A stretch of DNA of 64,000 nucleotides from Paenibacillus wynnii (GTDB lineage Bacteria; Bacillota; Bacilli; Paenibacillales; Paenibacillaceae): positions 220,701-284,700 of the forward strand of contig NZ_JAUSTK010000003.1 in the NCBI RefSeq assembly GCF_030812855.1, in the 5' to 3' direction. The position numbers and the translations under genes are program-made. Positions 37,527-47,511 of this stretch are shown in pieces. Below the pieces are notes generated by a model, which worked only from the letters and a program-made list of their open reading frames with translations, was not told the DNA's origin and searched no databases. The number at the start of each line of letters is the position of its first letter. Within the stretch, counting starts at the first letter, position 1.

Positions 37527-38045
37527 TTAGTCTTCGTAAGTAAGAAGAGACACAATCTCTATTTCAGGAAGCTTGTTGCGTCCAGCCAACTGCACCAGTT
37601 CAATCAGGAATGCGGCTCCAACCACTTTACCACCCAGCTGTTCCACAAGGCTAACGGAGGTAGAAATGGTTCCGCCTGTTGCCAAAAGATCATCCGCGAT
37701 AAGTACATTTTGTCCAGGCTTGATTGCATCCGTGTGAACCGCAAGACGGTCATTTCCGTATTCAAGGTCATACCCAACCTCAATGGTCTCATAAGGGAGT
37801 TTGCCGCTTTTACGAATAGGTACGAAACCTACTCCCAAAGCATAGGCCAGAGGGGCACCGATAACAAAGCCGCGCGCTTCAGGACCCGCGATAACGTCAA
37901 TCTTCATATGAGCAACAAGGTCTTTAAGTTCATTGATTGCCCGGCGGTACATTTCCCCGTCTTTAAGCAATGTAGTAATGTCTTTGAAGCTGATCCCCGG
38001 TTGCGGGAAATCAGGGATTACTCGAATACTGTCTTTTAAATCCAA
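37527..38045 (-). CDS. apt: Adenine phosphoribosyltransferase
   Basis: A 172-aa PRPP-dependent salvage enzyme converting adenine to AMP. The PRPP-binding loop [13 protein letters not shown] is near residue 120, and [18 protein letters not shown] forms the flexible-loop region. The ATG at 38054 directly abuts AGGAG; the in-frame TTG at 38045 has eight-base spacing and gives [14 protein letters not shown], matching the N-terminus of B. subtilis Apt, so it is preferred. It lies between recJ and rel as in B. subtilis. Confidence 0.95.
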   Translation of the reverse strand: MDLKDSIRVIPDFPQPGISFKDITTLLKDGEMYRRAINELKDLVAHMKIDVIAGPEARGFVIGAPLAYALGVGFVPIRKSGKLPYETIEVGYDLEYGNDRLAVHTDAIKPGQNVLIADDLLATGGTISTSVSLVEQLGGKVVGAAFLIELVQLAGRNKLPEIEIVSLLTYED

Positions 38046-38075
38046 AACAATCATCTCCTGGTCTTTTTGTGAATT

Positions 38076-40478
38076 CTACGATACTCCAAGACGGCGGGAG
38101 AGCATCCAGTCCTGAAGCTGTGACGTACTGCTCTCCATAAAATATTGCTCCATCTCTGCAATCTGGCCCAACCTTACAAAATGCTGTGAATTCGTTAAGC
38201 TTTTGGCTTCAGGCTCTATTACAAAAGATATAAATCCTTGCTCCCGTTCGATAAACCCCAATTCCTCAAAAACATCCAGCATCATCGTCAGCATCCGAAT
38301 ACTTAACTTAGACTGACGGCTTAGACGCAGCAATACCTCATGTTCGGGGACTGGCTGAGCAGTAATCGGTGCAATTAGCTTATATAGTGATTTGAAATGT
38401 TCCCTGGTAGGAATCAGCAAGCGCTCCCGACCTTCCCTTACAGGGTGAAGCAATGCAATATTATCGGCTTCTGACACTGCGGCCAGCACGGCATCCAGTT
38501 GCTCCGGAGTTTCCGGCATTTCCATCAGGCAGAGCAGTGATGTTCGTCCGCTCATTTGTTCTTCTGTATCCTTAGCGGCACCCGAGATTCCAGCTTCCTT
38601 ATCATATACCCAAAGGGATATGCCTTTCAATTGGCTTTGCTCCGATATCTGCTCTTTACGTAGAACTGCCGCTGCCCGATAGGGACCTCTGCCACTGTAT
38701 GGAAGCAGTACATCTCTAATTTGCTGCGCGTGCTTCACGGCGTCTGCAGCACCGCGTAAATCAAACAACTGTACATGCTGTACTGCAAGGTCCTGCAGCA
38801 TGAGCTGCGGTTTGCGTGAGCCATTCCACTCATTAACTGACAATTCTGCTAACACATCGATCGCAGTACCTGCCGGGAGGAGACCTGCAAGATCCCCTTT
38901 ACCGAACGCAACGGCTTCTATACTGTCATGTCCTTGTTGAAGGACAAGCTTCAGATGCTTACCGCCCTGACCCATAGTTCGCGTCTCTTTAACAGTTGCC
39001 CCGCGGACAATAAACCTCGGCATCGGATTAGACATTCCGAAAGGTGCCAGTCTATCCATCTCCGCTGCACCCTGCAATGTTAAATCTGACAGAGAAACTT
39101 CGGCATCTGCATGGATAACAGGTATAAAATGCTCGGGGGTAAGCACTCGGTCAGCATAACTCTCCATACTCGCTATAAAAGCTTCTAAGGAGTCGCGGTG
39201 AAGACTCATGCCAGCAGCTGCCGGATGACCCCCAAAGTGATCCATGTATTCGCTGCAGGAGGAAAGCGCCGAATAAATGTCCAATCCCGGTATGGAACGT
39301 GCGGAGCCCTTGCACATGCCTGTCTCGGGATGTATATCCAATATAATAACAGGACGGAAGTAACGATCTAATAACTTGGAGGCGACAATACCCACTACCC
39401 CCACATTCCAGCCCTCACCAGCAAGGATAATTACTGGAGGAACGTCTCCATTGCCGATCTTTTGCTCCAACTGAGCACTAGCTTCAACAACAATTCTGTC
39501 GACAACCAGCTGGCGTTCTTTATTTATCAGATCCAGTTCCCCGGCTAATTGCTCAGCTTCCTCCATTCGATCGGTTGTGAGCAGTGTTACAGCTCTGCCC
39601 GCATGGTCCAATCGTCCGCTGGCATTAATACGCGGAGCCATTCCAAAAGCTATATTGACGGCATTAACTGTTGCCATATTTACACCGCTAACATCCAGTA
39701 GTGCACGAATGCCTGGGAATTTGGATTGTCTCATGCTGTTCAACCCATTGCGAACCAATGCCCTGTTCTCACCCAACAGTGGCATCAGATCCGCAATTGT
39801 GCCAATGGCTGCGATTTCACACCAATCCATAGGAAGATCCTCTCCAAGTAAAGCCTGAGCGAGCTTATAAGCAACGCCTACACCGGCCAAACCCTTGAAG
39901 GGATAATTACAATCCGGCAGCTTGGGGTTAATCAACGTGTAAGCCGGAGGAAGTATCTCAGGCGGCTCATGGTGATCGGTAACAATGACATCCATTCCAA
40001 GCTCATTAGCATACGCTATTTGTGAACAGGCACTAATCCCCGTATCTACTGTTATGACCAACGAAACTCCCTGTTGTAATGCCCAATCCAACGCATGATT
40101 ATGAAGACCGTATCCTTCATTGGAGCGATGCGGAATGTATATGTCAAAAGACGCACCCAAATGACGCAATAAAAAAATCATCAGAGCTGTACTTGAAACA
40201 CCGTCAGCATCATAATCACCGTAGACCAGGATATGCTCCCCATCCTCCAAGGCTCTTCTAATCCGGGGAACCGCTTCGGTCATCCCTCTTAGCAGGAAAG
40301 GATCATGATACTCTTCAGCACCACCATCCATGAAGGATACAGCTTCTTGAGCCGCCGTCATTCCCCGGGCAATAAGCAAGGAAGATAACAGCGGAGAAAT
40401 AGAAAGGCTCCGGGCCAAATCCTTTATAACATCGGGATCAGCTGCCGGAGAGTGCCACTTGTTTTTTGGATAAAGCAA
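38076..40478 (-). CDS. recJ: Single-strand DNA exonuclease RecJ
   Basis: An 800-aa DHH-family 5'-3' exonuclease. Motif I is VYGDYDADGVSS near residue 85, the DHH motif is VTDHHEPP near 165, and the DHHA1 part (GGHPAAAGMSL) is near 420. It is followed by an OB fold and a long C-terminal extension as in Bacillus RecJ. The start is TTG at 40478 behind AAGGTGA. It works in RecF-pathway resection and mismatch repair. Next to apt, as in B. subtilis yrvE-apt. Confidence 0.95.
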   Translation of the reverse strand: MLYPKNKWHSPAADPDVIKDLARSLSISPLLSSLLIARGMTAAQEAVSFMDGGAEEYHDPFLLRGMTEAVPRIRRALEDGEHILVYGDYDADGVSSTALMIFLLRHLGASFDIYIPHRSNEGYGLHNHALDWALQQGVSLVITVDTGISACSQIAYANELGMDVIVTDHHEPPEILPPAYTLINPKLPDCNYPFKGLAGVGVAYKLAQALLGEDLPMDWCEIAAIGTIADLMPLLGENRALVRNGLNSMRQSKFPGIRALLDVSGVNMATVNAVNIAFGMAPRINASGRLDHAGRAVTLLTTDRMEEAEQLAGELDLINKERQLVVDRIVVEASAQLEQKIGNGDVPPVIILAGEGWNVGVVGIVASKLLDRYFRPVIILDIHPETGMCKGSARSIPGLDIYSALSSCSEYMDHFGGHPAAAGMSLHRDSLEAFIASMESYADRVLTPEHFIPVIHADAEVSLSDLTLQGAAEMDRLAPFGMSNPMPRFIVRGATVKETRTMGQGGKHLKLVLQQGHDSIEAVAFGKGDLAGLLPAGTAIDVLAELSVNEWNGSRKPQLMLQDLAVQHVQLFDLRGAADAVKHAQQIRDVLLPYSGRGPYRAAAVLRKEQISEQSQLKGISLWVYDKEAGISGAAKDTEEQMSGRTSLLCLMEMPETPEQLDAVLAAVSEADNIALLHPVREGRERLLIPTREHFKSLYKLIAPITAQPVPEHEVLLRLSRQSKLSIRMLTMMLDVFEELGFIEREQGFISFVIEPEAKSLTNSQHFVRLGQIAEMEQYFMESSTSQLQDWMLSRRLGVS

Positions 40479-40508
40479 TAGAACTCACCTTTCTCTCACC
40501 TAACAATA

Positions 40509-41474
40509 CTATTGCAACAATGTAGGTACGTCGTCGTTATCTAACAGTTCATGATTACTTTTGTACGGGTAGCCCGGATCATACGGTACTACATCCATAT
40601 GAACATCACCAATATAAACAAACCGGTGCAGCAGCAGCTTTTTAGCGCATTCTGATATGTCATGTGCTTCCAAGACAGTAATTCGCGGATTTACACTGAT
40701 CTTTACCTGAAGATTTACATAACGGCCTTTCTCCAGTGCCTTTAAGTGTTCTACCCGAATTACTCCGTGTACTCGTTGAACGGTTTCAATAAAGTTGGAA
40801 GCATCGGCATGAGGCAGTTCTTCAATCTCCTTACCATATATCGAGCTTGCTATAAGGATATATCCTTTTCTAAGCACCAGGCAAGCGGTCAAAAGACCTG
40901 CAATCGGATCCATATACAATAAAGGATGCCAATCAAATGAACCACCTGCTACAGATGATCCTATACCTATTACTACGGTTAACGAAGTGTATAGACTATA
41001 CCGGTGACTATCAGCATAAGCTTCATGGCTGGCATCACCCAGCTTTTTGAAGTGGCGATATTGATACTGAAACACCGCTTCCTTCAAGATAATCGATATC
41101 AGAACTGCTACTAATGCAGCGGGCGAAGGAGATATTAAATGCCCTTTCGTTAAATCACGGATCGCTGAGAAAGCAATTTGTAATCCACCCATAAGAATCA
41201 ATACGGAAAATATGATGGCTATAATGGGTTCTTTATTGTCCCATTTATGAACTGATCGTTCACCAGTTCTCTCTTTCTGATCGTGTCCGAAACGCCATGG
41301 CAGTACCTCTGTCAGCCTTGCGGTGGCATCTGCTCCAGAATATAAAGCATCGCCCATTAATGCCTTGCTGCCCGAAACGTAGCCAATACCACCCTTAGCT
41401 ATAGCTAAAGCGACATCACTGACGACACCTGTCCAGGCAACCGTCTCACTTTGCGGAGAACGTTTGTTATTCAT
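40509..41474 (-). CDS. Cation diffusion facilitator transporter
   Basis: A 321-aa CDF family metal/proton antiporter. Six membrane spans are expected; the metal site residues lie in GDALYSGADATA (near residue 41) and SHEAYADSHRYSLYTS (near 148), and a cytosolic C-terminal domain (about 210-300) includes DVHMDVVPYDPGYP. Likely substrates are Zn2+, Mn2+ or Fe2+. In B. subtilis this position holds yrvC/yrvD; here it is 30 bases upstream of recJ on the same strand. Confidence 0.9.
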   Translation of the reverse strand: MNNKRSPQSETVAWTGVVSDVALAIAKGGIGYVSGSKALMGDALYSGADATARLTEVLPWRFGHDQKERTGERSVHKWDNKEPIIAIIFSVLILMGGLQIAFSAIRDLTKGHLISPSPAALVAVLISIILKEAVFQYQYRHFKKLGDASHEAYADSHRYSLYTSLTVVIGIGSSVAGGSFDWHPLLYMDPIAGLLTACLVLRKGYILIASSIYGKEIEELPHADASNFIETVQRVHGVIRVEHLKALEKGRYVNLQVKISVNPRITVLEAHDISECAKKLLLHRFVYIGDVHMDVVPYDPGYPYKSNHELLDNDDVPTLLQ

Positions 41475-41595
41475 TTGGGCCCCTCCTTACCACTACAAGT
41501 AATCTCATGATGAACCGATATAATTGACCATTCATTTCCAAGATTATTATAAAAAACATCCTAAATTCAGAAGTTTATAGCTTGCTGATAGGATC

Positions 41596-41627
41596 AGAAA
41601 GCCGCGTCGCCTTTGACGCGGCTTTCT
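41596..41627 (-). terminator. secDF terminator
   Basis: AGAAAGCCGCGTC and GACGCGGCTTTCT arms with a 6-base loop; the T-rich part is within the stem and tail. It lies 17 bases after the secF stop. Confidence 0.75.
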
Positions 41628-41643
41628 GGGGAATGATGTTGTT

Positions 41644-42546
41644 TTATACTTTGGCCGATTTAGCTTTAACGCTGACTTTCTGACGCTTCTTAAGAAGCAG
41701 CCAGAGTGGGCTTGCGATAAAGATCGAGGAGTAAGCCCCAAAGAGCAAACCAATAACCATAGCCAGTGAGAACATTTTGATGGATTCTCCACCAAGGATT
41801 AGCAGGAAGAATGCAGCAATAAACACTGTAAATGCCGTATAGAGTGAACGCATGAGAGTCTGGGATACACTCTTGTTGACGAGTAGTTTCAGATCCTCAT
41901 AAGTTCTTTGTTTACCGAATCGTAAGTTCTCGCGAATCCGGTCGAAGATAACAATGGTGTCATTAATGGAATAACCGATAATGGTAAGCACCGCAACAAT
42001 AAATGTTAAATCTACCTCCAAACGGAAGATAGAGAAGATGGAAACGACCACAAAAGCATCATGCATTAATGCAACAATAGCCGCTACAGCAAAACGCCAT
42101 TCAAAACGGATACTGACGTAAATGATAATCCCGATACAGGAAATCAATACGGCATAGATAGCATTACGGGCCAATTCTTTAGCCATTTGAGTATCAACGG
42201 TGTTGACCTCGAATGAAGCCTTGTCGTCCAATTTCAGAATTGCTTCTTTCAGTTGGGCATCCTGAGTGCTGTCCAGAATCTCATCATAGCGAATGTTGGT
42301 CCGCAGCTCACCATGAGTAATTTCCGGGTCTTTGCCAATGCCGAGCTTATCGATCACCGGACGGATTTGATCCGTACTAACATTCTTGGAGAACGAAATA
42401 TCAACGTTAGAACCTGCTTTGAAATCAACGCTGTAATTTAGTCCGAAGAATGCCATACAAATGGCACCCACAATTGTAATTACAATAGAAATAATAAAGA
42501 AATATTTACTCAGATGTACAAAGTCAGTCTCTTTATTAAAGCGCAC
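41644..42546 (-). CDS. secF: Protein translocase subunit SecF
   Basis: A 300-aa polytopic RND-type protein. The first span is near residue 20 (IISIVITIVGAI), the periplasmic loop carries DFKAGSNVDISF, and the C-terminal spans hold GYSINDTIVIFDRIREN, the SecF signature. A GTG at 42546 has ten-base spacing from AAGGAG and is preferred over the GTG at 42555, which nearly touches it. It overlaps the end of secD. SecD and SecF are separate here, whereas B. subtilis has a fused SecDF. Both help complete preprotein export. Confidence 0.95.
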   Translation of the reverse strand: MRFNKETDFVHLSKYFFIISIVITIVGAICMAFFGLNYSVDFKAGSNVDISFSKNVSTDQIRPVIDKLGIGKDPEITHGELRTNIRYDEILDSTQDAQLKEAILKLDDKASFEVNTVDTQMAKELARNAIYAVLISCIGIIIYVSIRFEWRFAVAAIVALMHDAFVVVSIFSIFRLEVDLTFIVAVLTIIGYSINDTIVIFDRIRENLRFGKQRTYEDLKLLVNKSVSQTLMRSLYTAFTVFIAAFFLLILGGESIKMFSLAMVIGLLFGAYSSIFIASPLWLLLKKRQKVSVKAKSAKV

Positions 42547-43786
42547 GTATTTCACTCTCCTTTACCCCGAATTGCTTCGGCTTGCTCAGTGTTCCTGCTC
42601 TAACAAGCAGATTCAGCAACCAACGGGAGAAATAAAGGTTCGTGGCGATACTGAGCACAATTTCCACAATCAAAACCAATGCAAAACCCTTTACCGCGCC
42701 AGTACCAAAGGCGAACATAACAGCAGCAACGATAATTGTTGTAACATTGGCATCCATAACCGTACGGAAAGAAGATTTACTACCTGCTTTCACAGAAGAA
42801 AGAATGCTTTTTCCGCTGCGCATTTCTTCTCTAATCCGTTCATTCGTAATGATATTGGCATCGACAGCCATCCCAATACCGAGGATAAACGCGGCAATAC
42901 CGGGAAGTGTCAATGTGAAATCGGCTATGACGAATACTAATATCAGTAGCCATGTATGCAGTATAAGAGCAAAGCTTGCAAGAACCCCAGGCAAGCGATA
43001 CATACCTATCATAAATATCAGAATAACCAGGGAACCTACAAGACCCGCTTTAACAGTTTGTTCTAGCGATTTCATACCAAGTGTAGCTCCTACACTTTGT
43101 GAATACATCTCTGTAAGCTTCAGTGGAAGTGCACCGAGATTGATGGTATCCGCCAGTGCGCGAGCTTCTTCAACCGTATAATTACCAGAGATAGATGCGC
43201 TGCCATCGGTAAGCTCAGCTCGTACTACTGGATCAGATAACTTAGTTTCATCCAGATAGATCGCAAGATTCTGACCAAGCAATCTTTTGGTTAGCTCCGC
43301 GAACTTCGCCTTATCTTTTACTTTGATACTGATAACCGGTTGATTCAGATTATCTTGTCCCACTTCTGCAGCATTCTCTACAAAGTCACTACCGAGAAGC
43401 TCAATTTTGCTATAGTAGCCATCTTTGTCTTCAGGTGCAGCACTACGGAAAGTCAGAACTGCGGGTTCTTTCATCTTCTTACGTACCTCAGCTTCGTTAT
43501 TCACACCTGGAATTTTCATACGAATGCGGTCCGTTCCTTCGGTAGTTACCTCAGGCTCAGTTGTGCCGATCGCATTTGCCCGTTTTTCCAGACTCTCAGC
43601 TGTTTTTTGCAATGAAGCTGGGCTTAAATCCTGTCCCTGTTCCATCGGTTCTGCGTGATACAGAATCTCGAATCCGCCTTTTAAATCAAGGCCCAACCGG
43701 ACTCTGTCCAACAATCCGGGAGTAGTAAATACCATGACTCCTAATAAAACAGCCACGGTAACAATGAAGCTCACAAGTCTTTTCAT
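42536..43786 (-). CDS. secD: Protein translocase subunit SecD
   Basis: A 416-aa RND-type protein. The ATG at 43786 (MKRLVSFIVTVAVLL) follows AAAGGGG; a longer frame to 43852 lacks a site. The signature RLGLDLKGGFEILYHAEP lies near residue 35, followed by a large external P1 domain (about 60-225) and six-span C-terminal half with PGIAAFILGIGMAVDANIITNERIREE. It forms the proton-driven SecDF complex. Confidence 0.95.
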   Translation of the reverse strand: MKRLVSFIVTVAVLLGVMVFTTPGLLDRVRLGLDLKGGFEILYHAEPMEQGQDLSPASLQKTAESLEKRANAIGTTEPEVTTEGTDRIRMKIPGVNNEAEVRKKMKEPAVLTFRSAAPEDKDGYYSKIELLGSDFVENAAEVGQDNLNQPVISIKVKDKAKFAELTKRLLGQNLAIYLDETKLSDPVVRAELTDGSASISGNYTVEEARALADTINLGALPLKLTEMYSQSVGATLGMKSLEQTVKAGLVGSLVILIFMIGMYRLPGVLASFALILHTWLLILVFVIADFTLTLPGIAAFILGIGMAVDANIITNERIREEMRSGKSILSSVKAGSKSSFRTVMDANVTTIIVAAVMFAFGTGAVKGFALVLIVEIVLSIATNLYFSRWLLNLLVRAGTLSKPKQFGVKESEIRAL

Positions 43787-43910
43787 GCTCTTGCTAGTTC
43801 CCCTTTCATAACTCAATATTCCTATTATAGCCACGTGCGAAAAGACCGTCAATTCATGTAAGCATTGACAAGACTATATTTATATATAACACGGCTATAC
43901 TCACAAAAAG

Positions 43911-43949
43911 AAACGGCCAGCTCTGCGCTATTAAGCAAGCCATCCGTTT
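43911..43949 (-). terminator. comN terminator
   Basis: AAACGG-a-TGGCT and AGCTGGCCGTTT arms are followed by CTTTTTG on the minus strand, about 75 bases past the comN stop. Confidence 0.7.
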
Positions 43950-44024
43950 TTATAGGATATGTGAGGTTTTGTAATCCTTACTTTACGCCACTACGAAGAC
44001 GTTTGCAAAAGAAATACATTCCTT

Positions 44025-44279
44025 TTATAAGTTTAATCCCCGATAAGCAGCAATTGTTAAGTAATTCATATAACTATTGACCTTCAATGAATAAATATCA
44101 TTCACCAATTTGTGTAAAGGGGGCGTTCCCTCTTTGACATAATGGCGGCTAATACAGTTCCAGATATCCTTACCTGTTACATACTCGTAGCCGAGGAGCC
44201 GGAATTCCTCCGCTTTGCTGCGGCACATGGCTTCGATTTCCTCGCTAATTTCGTCATGATTCCATTGCTCCGATTCCAC
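44025..44279 (-). CDS. comN: Post-transcriptional regulator ComN
   Basis: An 84-aa helical protein of the ComN/YrzD family. The GTG at 44279 is chosen because GGAGGTG lies upstream at good spacing, and it gives VESEQWNHDEISEEIEAMC; a frame to 44348 lacks a site. Homologues in B. subtilis promote accumulation of comE mRNA and localise it with DivIVA. Its presence with the comE genes in one window supports a functional competence pathway. It lies upstream of secDF, as in B. subtilis. Confidence 0.85.
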   Translation of the reverse strand: MESEQWNHDEISEEIEAMCRSKAEEFRLLGYEYVTGKDIWNCISRHYVKEGTPPLHKLVNDIYSLKVNSYMNYLTIAAYRGLNL

Positions 44280-44471
44280 GTGATGACACCTCCAAATACC
44301 TCGTATACGTATGAGCACTGTTAGTAGTTCGACCAATCTATCCTTCATTCCTTCTTATGATACCAAAATGTTGTGATACAAAGGAAAGGCATTATATGGG
44401 ACAGGACTTGCATATCCATATTAAAGACAAGTTGAATTTCGTCCATTCCATTTTGGAAGAAGGAGTGCCCT

Positions 44472-46070
44472 TTGAGGAAACAGAACTTTTTGAACAAGCA
44501 GAGCTTTATTCAGGGAACATTAATCCTGCTAGCTGCAGGGATATTGAACCGATTGCTGGGCTTTATTCCTCGGATAGCTCTCCCCCGTATTATTGGAGCC
44601 GAGGGTGTTGGCCTCTATCAGCTCGGGTATCCCTTCTTTATCGTACTGATTACGTTGATTACCGGAGGAATACCGCTAGCAATTGCAAAAATGGTGGCAG
44701 AAGCAGAGGGAGAGCAGCGTCCGGATCGTTCGCGTCAGATCTTAAGAACTGGTCTTGCCTTAAGCCTTGGGCTTGGGGTAGTCTTTACAACCCTCGCCTT
44801 GCTCGGGGCTTCGTGGGTTTCCACTGTCATTTTAACGGACAGCCGTGTTTATTATACATTTATCGGCATGACTCCGATGATTGGTATTGTGGCTGTCTCA
44901 AGCGTTTACCGAGGTTATTTCCAAGGCAGACAGAACATGATCCCCTCTGCCCTGTCTTCAGTGCTGGAGACGGTCATCCGCATCTTTTTCATGCTCTGGT
45001 TCTCATGGATACTGCTCCCAAAGGGAATAGCGTTTGCGGCTGCCGGAGCAATGCTTGGTGTAACTGTGGGTGAGATAGCCGGGATGCTTGTGCTGTTATG
45101 GCAATATTTTTCTATCATAAAGAGAGATAAAAAAAAGGAACCTGCCCACTCTTCATCTGAGGAGTTAACACAGAAAACCATTCTAGAGTATAAGGGTTCT
45201 GTGTTGTACCGAATGCTCGGCATTTCAGTCCCCGTAACAGCCGGAAGACTGGTTGGATCCTTCTCCTATTTACTGGAGTCCATCATTACCGCCCGTAGCC
45301 TTGCGCTTGCTGGCATAGCAACTGCTGCTGCTACAGCACAATACGGGGCACTGCAAGGGATGGTGATCCCCCTGCTTCTTCTTCCGGGAGTATTGAGTTC
45401 ATCTCTCGCAGTCTCACTTGTGCCGTCTCTGTCGGAAGCTGCTGCACAGCATGACCAGTCGACTATCCATAAAAGAATGCATCAGGCACTTCGGCTTGCC
45501 CTTGTAACGGGAGCTCCTTTCGCCGTTCTGATGTACATTTTAGCGGACCCTCTATGTAGTCTGTTATACGGCAACGCCGATACCGCCCCCATGCTCCGTA
45601 TGATGGCACCGTTCGCATTGTTTCTGTATGTTCAGGCCCCGCTGCAGGCTGCACTGCAGGCTCTTAATCGTCCGGGACGGGCATTGTTAAACACGCTGGT
45701 GGGCGCAATAATCAAAATCATTCTCATACTTGTGCTGGCATCAAGGCCGGAGTATGGGATTTACGGTGCGATCATTGCAATCATTGTGAATAGTATTCTC
45801 GTTACTTTACTGCACGGTTACAGTGTGATTTCCTTGATTTCTTTCAGCCTGAAGGTATCCGATATAGTTAAAACCGGGGTAGCCATGATTATTATGGGCG
45901 CAGGACAACGTTATGTGTACACATCCATACCAATTTCCAATACCCATTGGATTCAATTTTTATTCGCCGCTTCAATCGGGGTTATTATTTATCTGGGGAT
46001 CGCTTATATAAGTGGACTTATCTCTTTGCGTGATCTGAACCGACTGCCCCCTTTTAATCGTAAGCGCTAA
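44472..46070 (+). CDS. spoVB: SpoVB-like flippase (MVF/polysaccharide exporter family)
   Basis: A 532-aa membrane protein with about 14 spans. The start is TTG at 44472, five bases after AAGGAG. The N-terminus (FIQGTLILLAAGILNRLLGFIPRI) and the internal LLPGVLSSSLAVSLVPSLSEA (about residues 300-320) are typical of SpoVB/YtgP-type members of the MOP superfamily. These move lipid-linked cell-wall or spore-cortex precursors. Similarity to SpoVB is supported by synteny with comN and yrbG; whether it is sporulation-specific is not shown. Confidence 0.88.
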   Translation: MRKQNFLNKQSFIQGTLILLAAGILNRLLGFIPRIALPRIIGAEGVGLYQLGYPFFIVLITLITGGIPLAIAKMVAEAEGEQRPDRSRQILRTGLALSLGLGVVFTTLALLGASWVSTVILTDSRVYYTFIGMTPMIGIVAVSSVYRGYFQGRQNMIPSALSSVLETVIRIFFMLWFSWILLPKGIAFAAAGAMLGVTVGEIAGMLVLLWQYFSIIKRDKKKEPAHSSSEELTQKTILEYKGSVLYRMLGISVPVTAGRLVGSFSYLLESIITARSLALAGIATAAATAQYGALQGMVIPLLLLPGVLSSSLAVSLVPSLSEAAAQHDQSTIHKRMHQALRLALVTGAPFAVLMYILADPLCSLLYGNADTAPMLRMMAPFALFLYVQAPLQAALQALNRPGRALLNTLVGAIIKIILILVLASRPEYGIYGAIIAIIVNSILVTLLHGYSVISLISFSLKVSDIVKTGVAMIIMGAGQRYVYTSIPISNTHWIQFLFAASIGVIIYLGIAYISGLISLRDLNRLPPFNRKR

Positions 46071-46071
46071 G

Positions 46072-46824
46072 TTAATCAGAATGAATGGAGTCTACGTATA
46101 CCCTACCTTTATGATCTATAGAGCATAGGAACACATCGCGGAAATCCCTGACACCTTTTTCGCGAATTTGGCTTCGAAGCCAGAACCGGTCTTTACCAAG
46201 GATCTCAAGGTTAGCCAATTGGACTTTGCCGTCCATAATTAACGGTACCGGCAGCCCTTCGTACCTGATCTGTTTGTGAAGGGGTTTAATCACGCCCTCA
46301 CCGGCGTTATTTTCCGATCCATTATTATCTCCGCTATCGCTTTTATCTTTCGAATCAGAGGATTCACTTCTATACTTTTCAATAACGGTCAATTGACCAC
46401 TCGTCTCCAATATTGCAAACTCTACGTCCGCCGGGCTGTTAATGTTGTGTCCGCGCAGTTGAAGCAGCAGGTCATCCATATTATATCTTTGCTTACGCAT
46501 CTCTTTACGGTGCAGCTTGCCATCCGAGATGATTACGCTCGGTTTACCATCGACAAAGAGCCTAAGACTTCTGCTCTTAAGACTAAGCCGGGCAATTAAT
46601 ACCTGAATAAACACCAAAGTTGCCATGGGGACAACACCATCATAAATCGGCCGTTGAATATCCTCAATAACAAACACGGCAATTTCAGCAATCATGATCG
46701 AGATGGTCAAATCAAACACCGACAGCTTCCCAATTTCGCGTTTACCCATAATACGCATACTCAGGAAAATGAAGAAATACATCAGCATGGTCAGGAAAAT
46801 GTGGGTGGTAATATGCTTGAACAT
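46072..46824 (-). CDS. yrbG: DUF421 membrane protein (YrbG-like)
   Basis: A 250-aa protein. The ATG at 46824 follows GAGGGAGG; a longer frame to 46983 has none. Three membrane spans occupy residues about 5-75 (MRIMGKREIGKLSVFDLTISI is the conserved family segment), followed by a cytosolic domain (LFVDGKPSVIISDGKL ... MDDLLLQLRGHNI). An unusual 25-residue insertion rich in Ser/Asp/Gly/Asn lies near residues 158-183, before the final conserved block. In YetF-type homologues the family affects the spore coat or germination; here the function is unknown. It is convergent with spoVB with no gap. Confidence 0.87.
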   Translation of the reverse strand: MFKHITTHIFLTMLMYFFIFLSMRIMGKREIGKLSVFDLTISIMIAEIAVFVIEDIQRPIYDGVVPMATLVFIQVLIARLSLKSRSLRLFVDGKPSVIISDGKLHRKEMRKQRYNMDDLLLQLRGHNINSPADVEFAILETSGQLTVIEKYRSESSDSKDKSDSGDNNGSENNAGEGVIKPLHKQIRYEGLPVPLIMDGKVQLANLEILGKDRFWLRSQIREKGVRDFRDVFLCSIDHKGRVYVDSIHSD

Positions 46825-47031
46825 ATTCTCTTCCTCCCTCTGTATTACAAGCTCTGCCACTTTATAACGGGTGTAACAATGTAGTTCTATTCTGACCGAC
46901 CTGTACAGGGAACATTCGGAAGAGGCCTTATTAATTACTGGTAAAACTACATGATCCTGTCTTGTACTAATGGGGCAAGCCATCCCATAGAATGAAATAG
47001 TAACTGTTGTTTATAAAAAGGAGGTTGTACC

Positions 47032-47424
47032 ATGTATCTAATGCGGCGCTTGTTCTCTTGGAGAATTACCAATCCTGTCTTATCTGGCATATGCAGATCA
47101 TTTCTTTGGATGCTGTTAGGGGCTTTTGTGCTTTCCCTGCTATTATGGGGCAGTGGGCTTCAGGAGAGGGATCTTTCGATGTATACCTACATTGTTCATG
47201 GCATGGCCGTACTACTCGGAGGTTTAACAGCAGGCCAAAGAGCAGGACGCAAGGGGTGGTATCAGGGAGGTCTGACAGGTGGGTTCTATGGCATTATTAT
47301 TCTCATGGTCGGATTTCTTGCACTCGATAGTGCGCTGACCGGTTCGGATTTGCTTTGGATACTGGTAGCGGCTTCCGTGGGTGCACTCGGAGGAATGTTT
47401 GGTGTAAACATGAAGAAATCATAA
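47032..47424 (+). CDS. yrzE: TIGR04086 membrane protein (YrzE-like)
   Basis: A 130-aa protein with four predicted spans (about residues 23-45, 55-75, 80-102, 107-125) and a conserved GGLTAGQRAGRKGWYQGGLTGG loop. AAAGGAGG precedes the start. The family is found beside yajC and spoVB in Bacilli; B. subtilis yrzE is in the same place. No biochemical role is known. Confidence 0.85.
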   Translation: MYLMRRLFSWRITNPVLSGICRSFLWMLLGAFVLSLLLWGSGLQERDLSMYTYIVHGMAVLLGGLTAGQRAGRKGWYQGGLTGGFYGIIILMVGFLALDSALTGSDLLWILVAASVGALGGMFGVNMKKS

Positions 47425-47511
47425 AATTTTTAAAAATCGAAACTGTTTCCTCTAAAATATGATAAACTATTTTCATCTTATTTTATCAGAATCAAGGAGG
47501 CTTCGATTGCT

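Noticed and set aside
37521..38039. 172-aa plus-strand ORF opposite apt
   Set aside because: Shadow of the apt coding sequence; it has no ribosome site.
44396..45073. ORF beginning MGQDLHIHIKDKL upstream of and overlapping spoVB
   Set aside because: It has a weak AAGGAAAGG site and a few sensible codons before spoVB, but after 44472 it is simply another frame of the flippase gene. A short upstream ORF is conceivable but unsupported.
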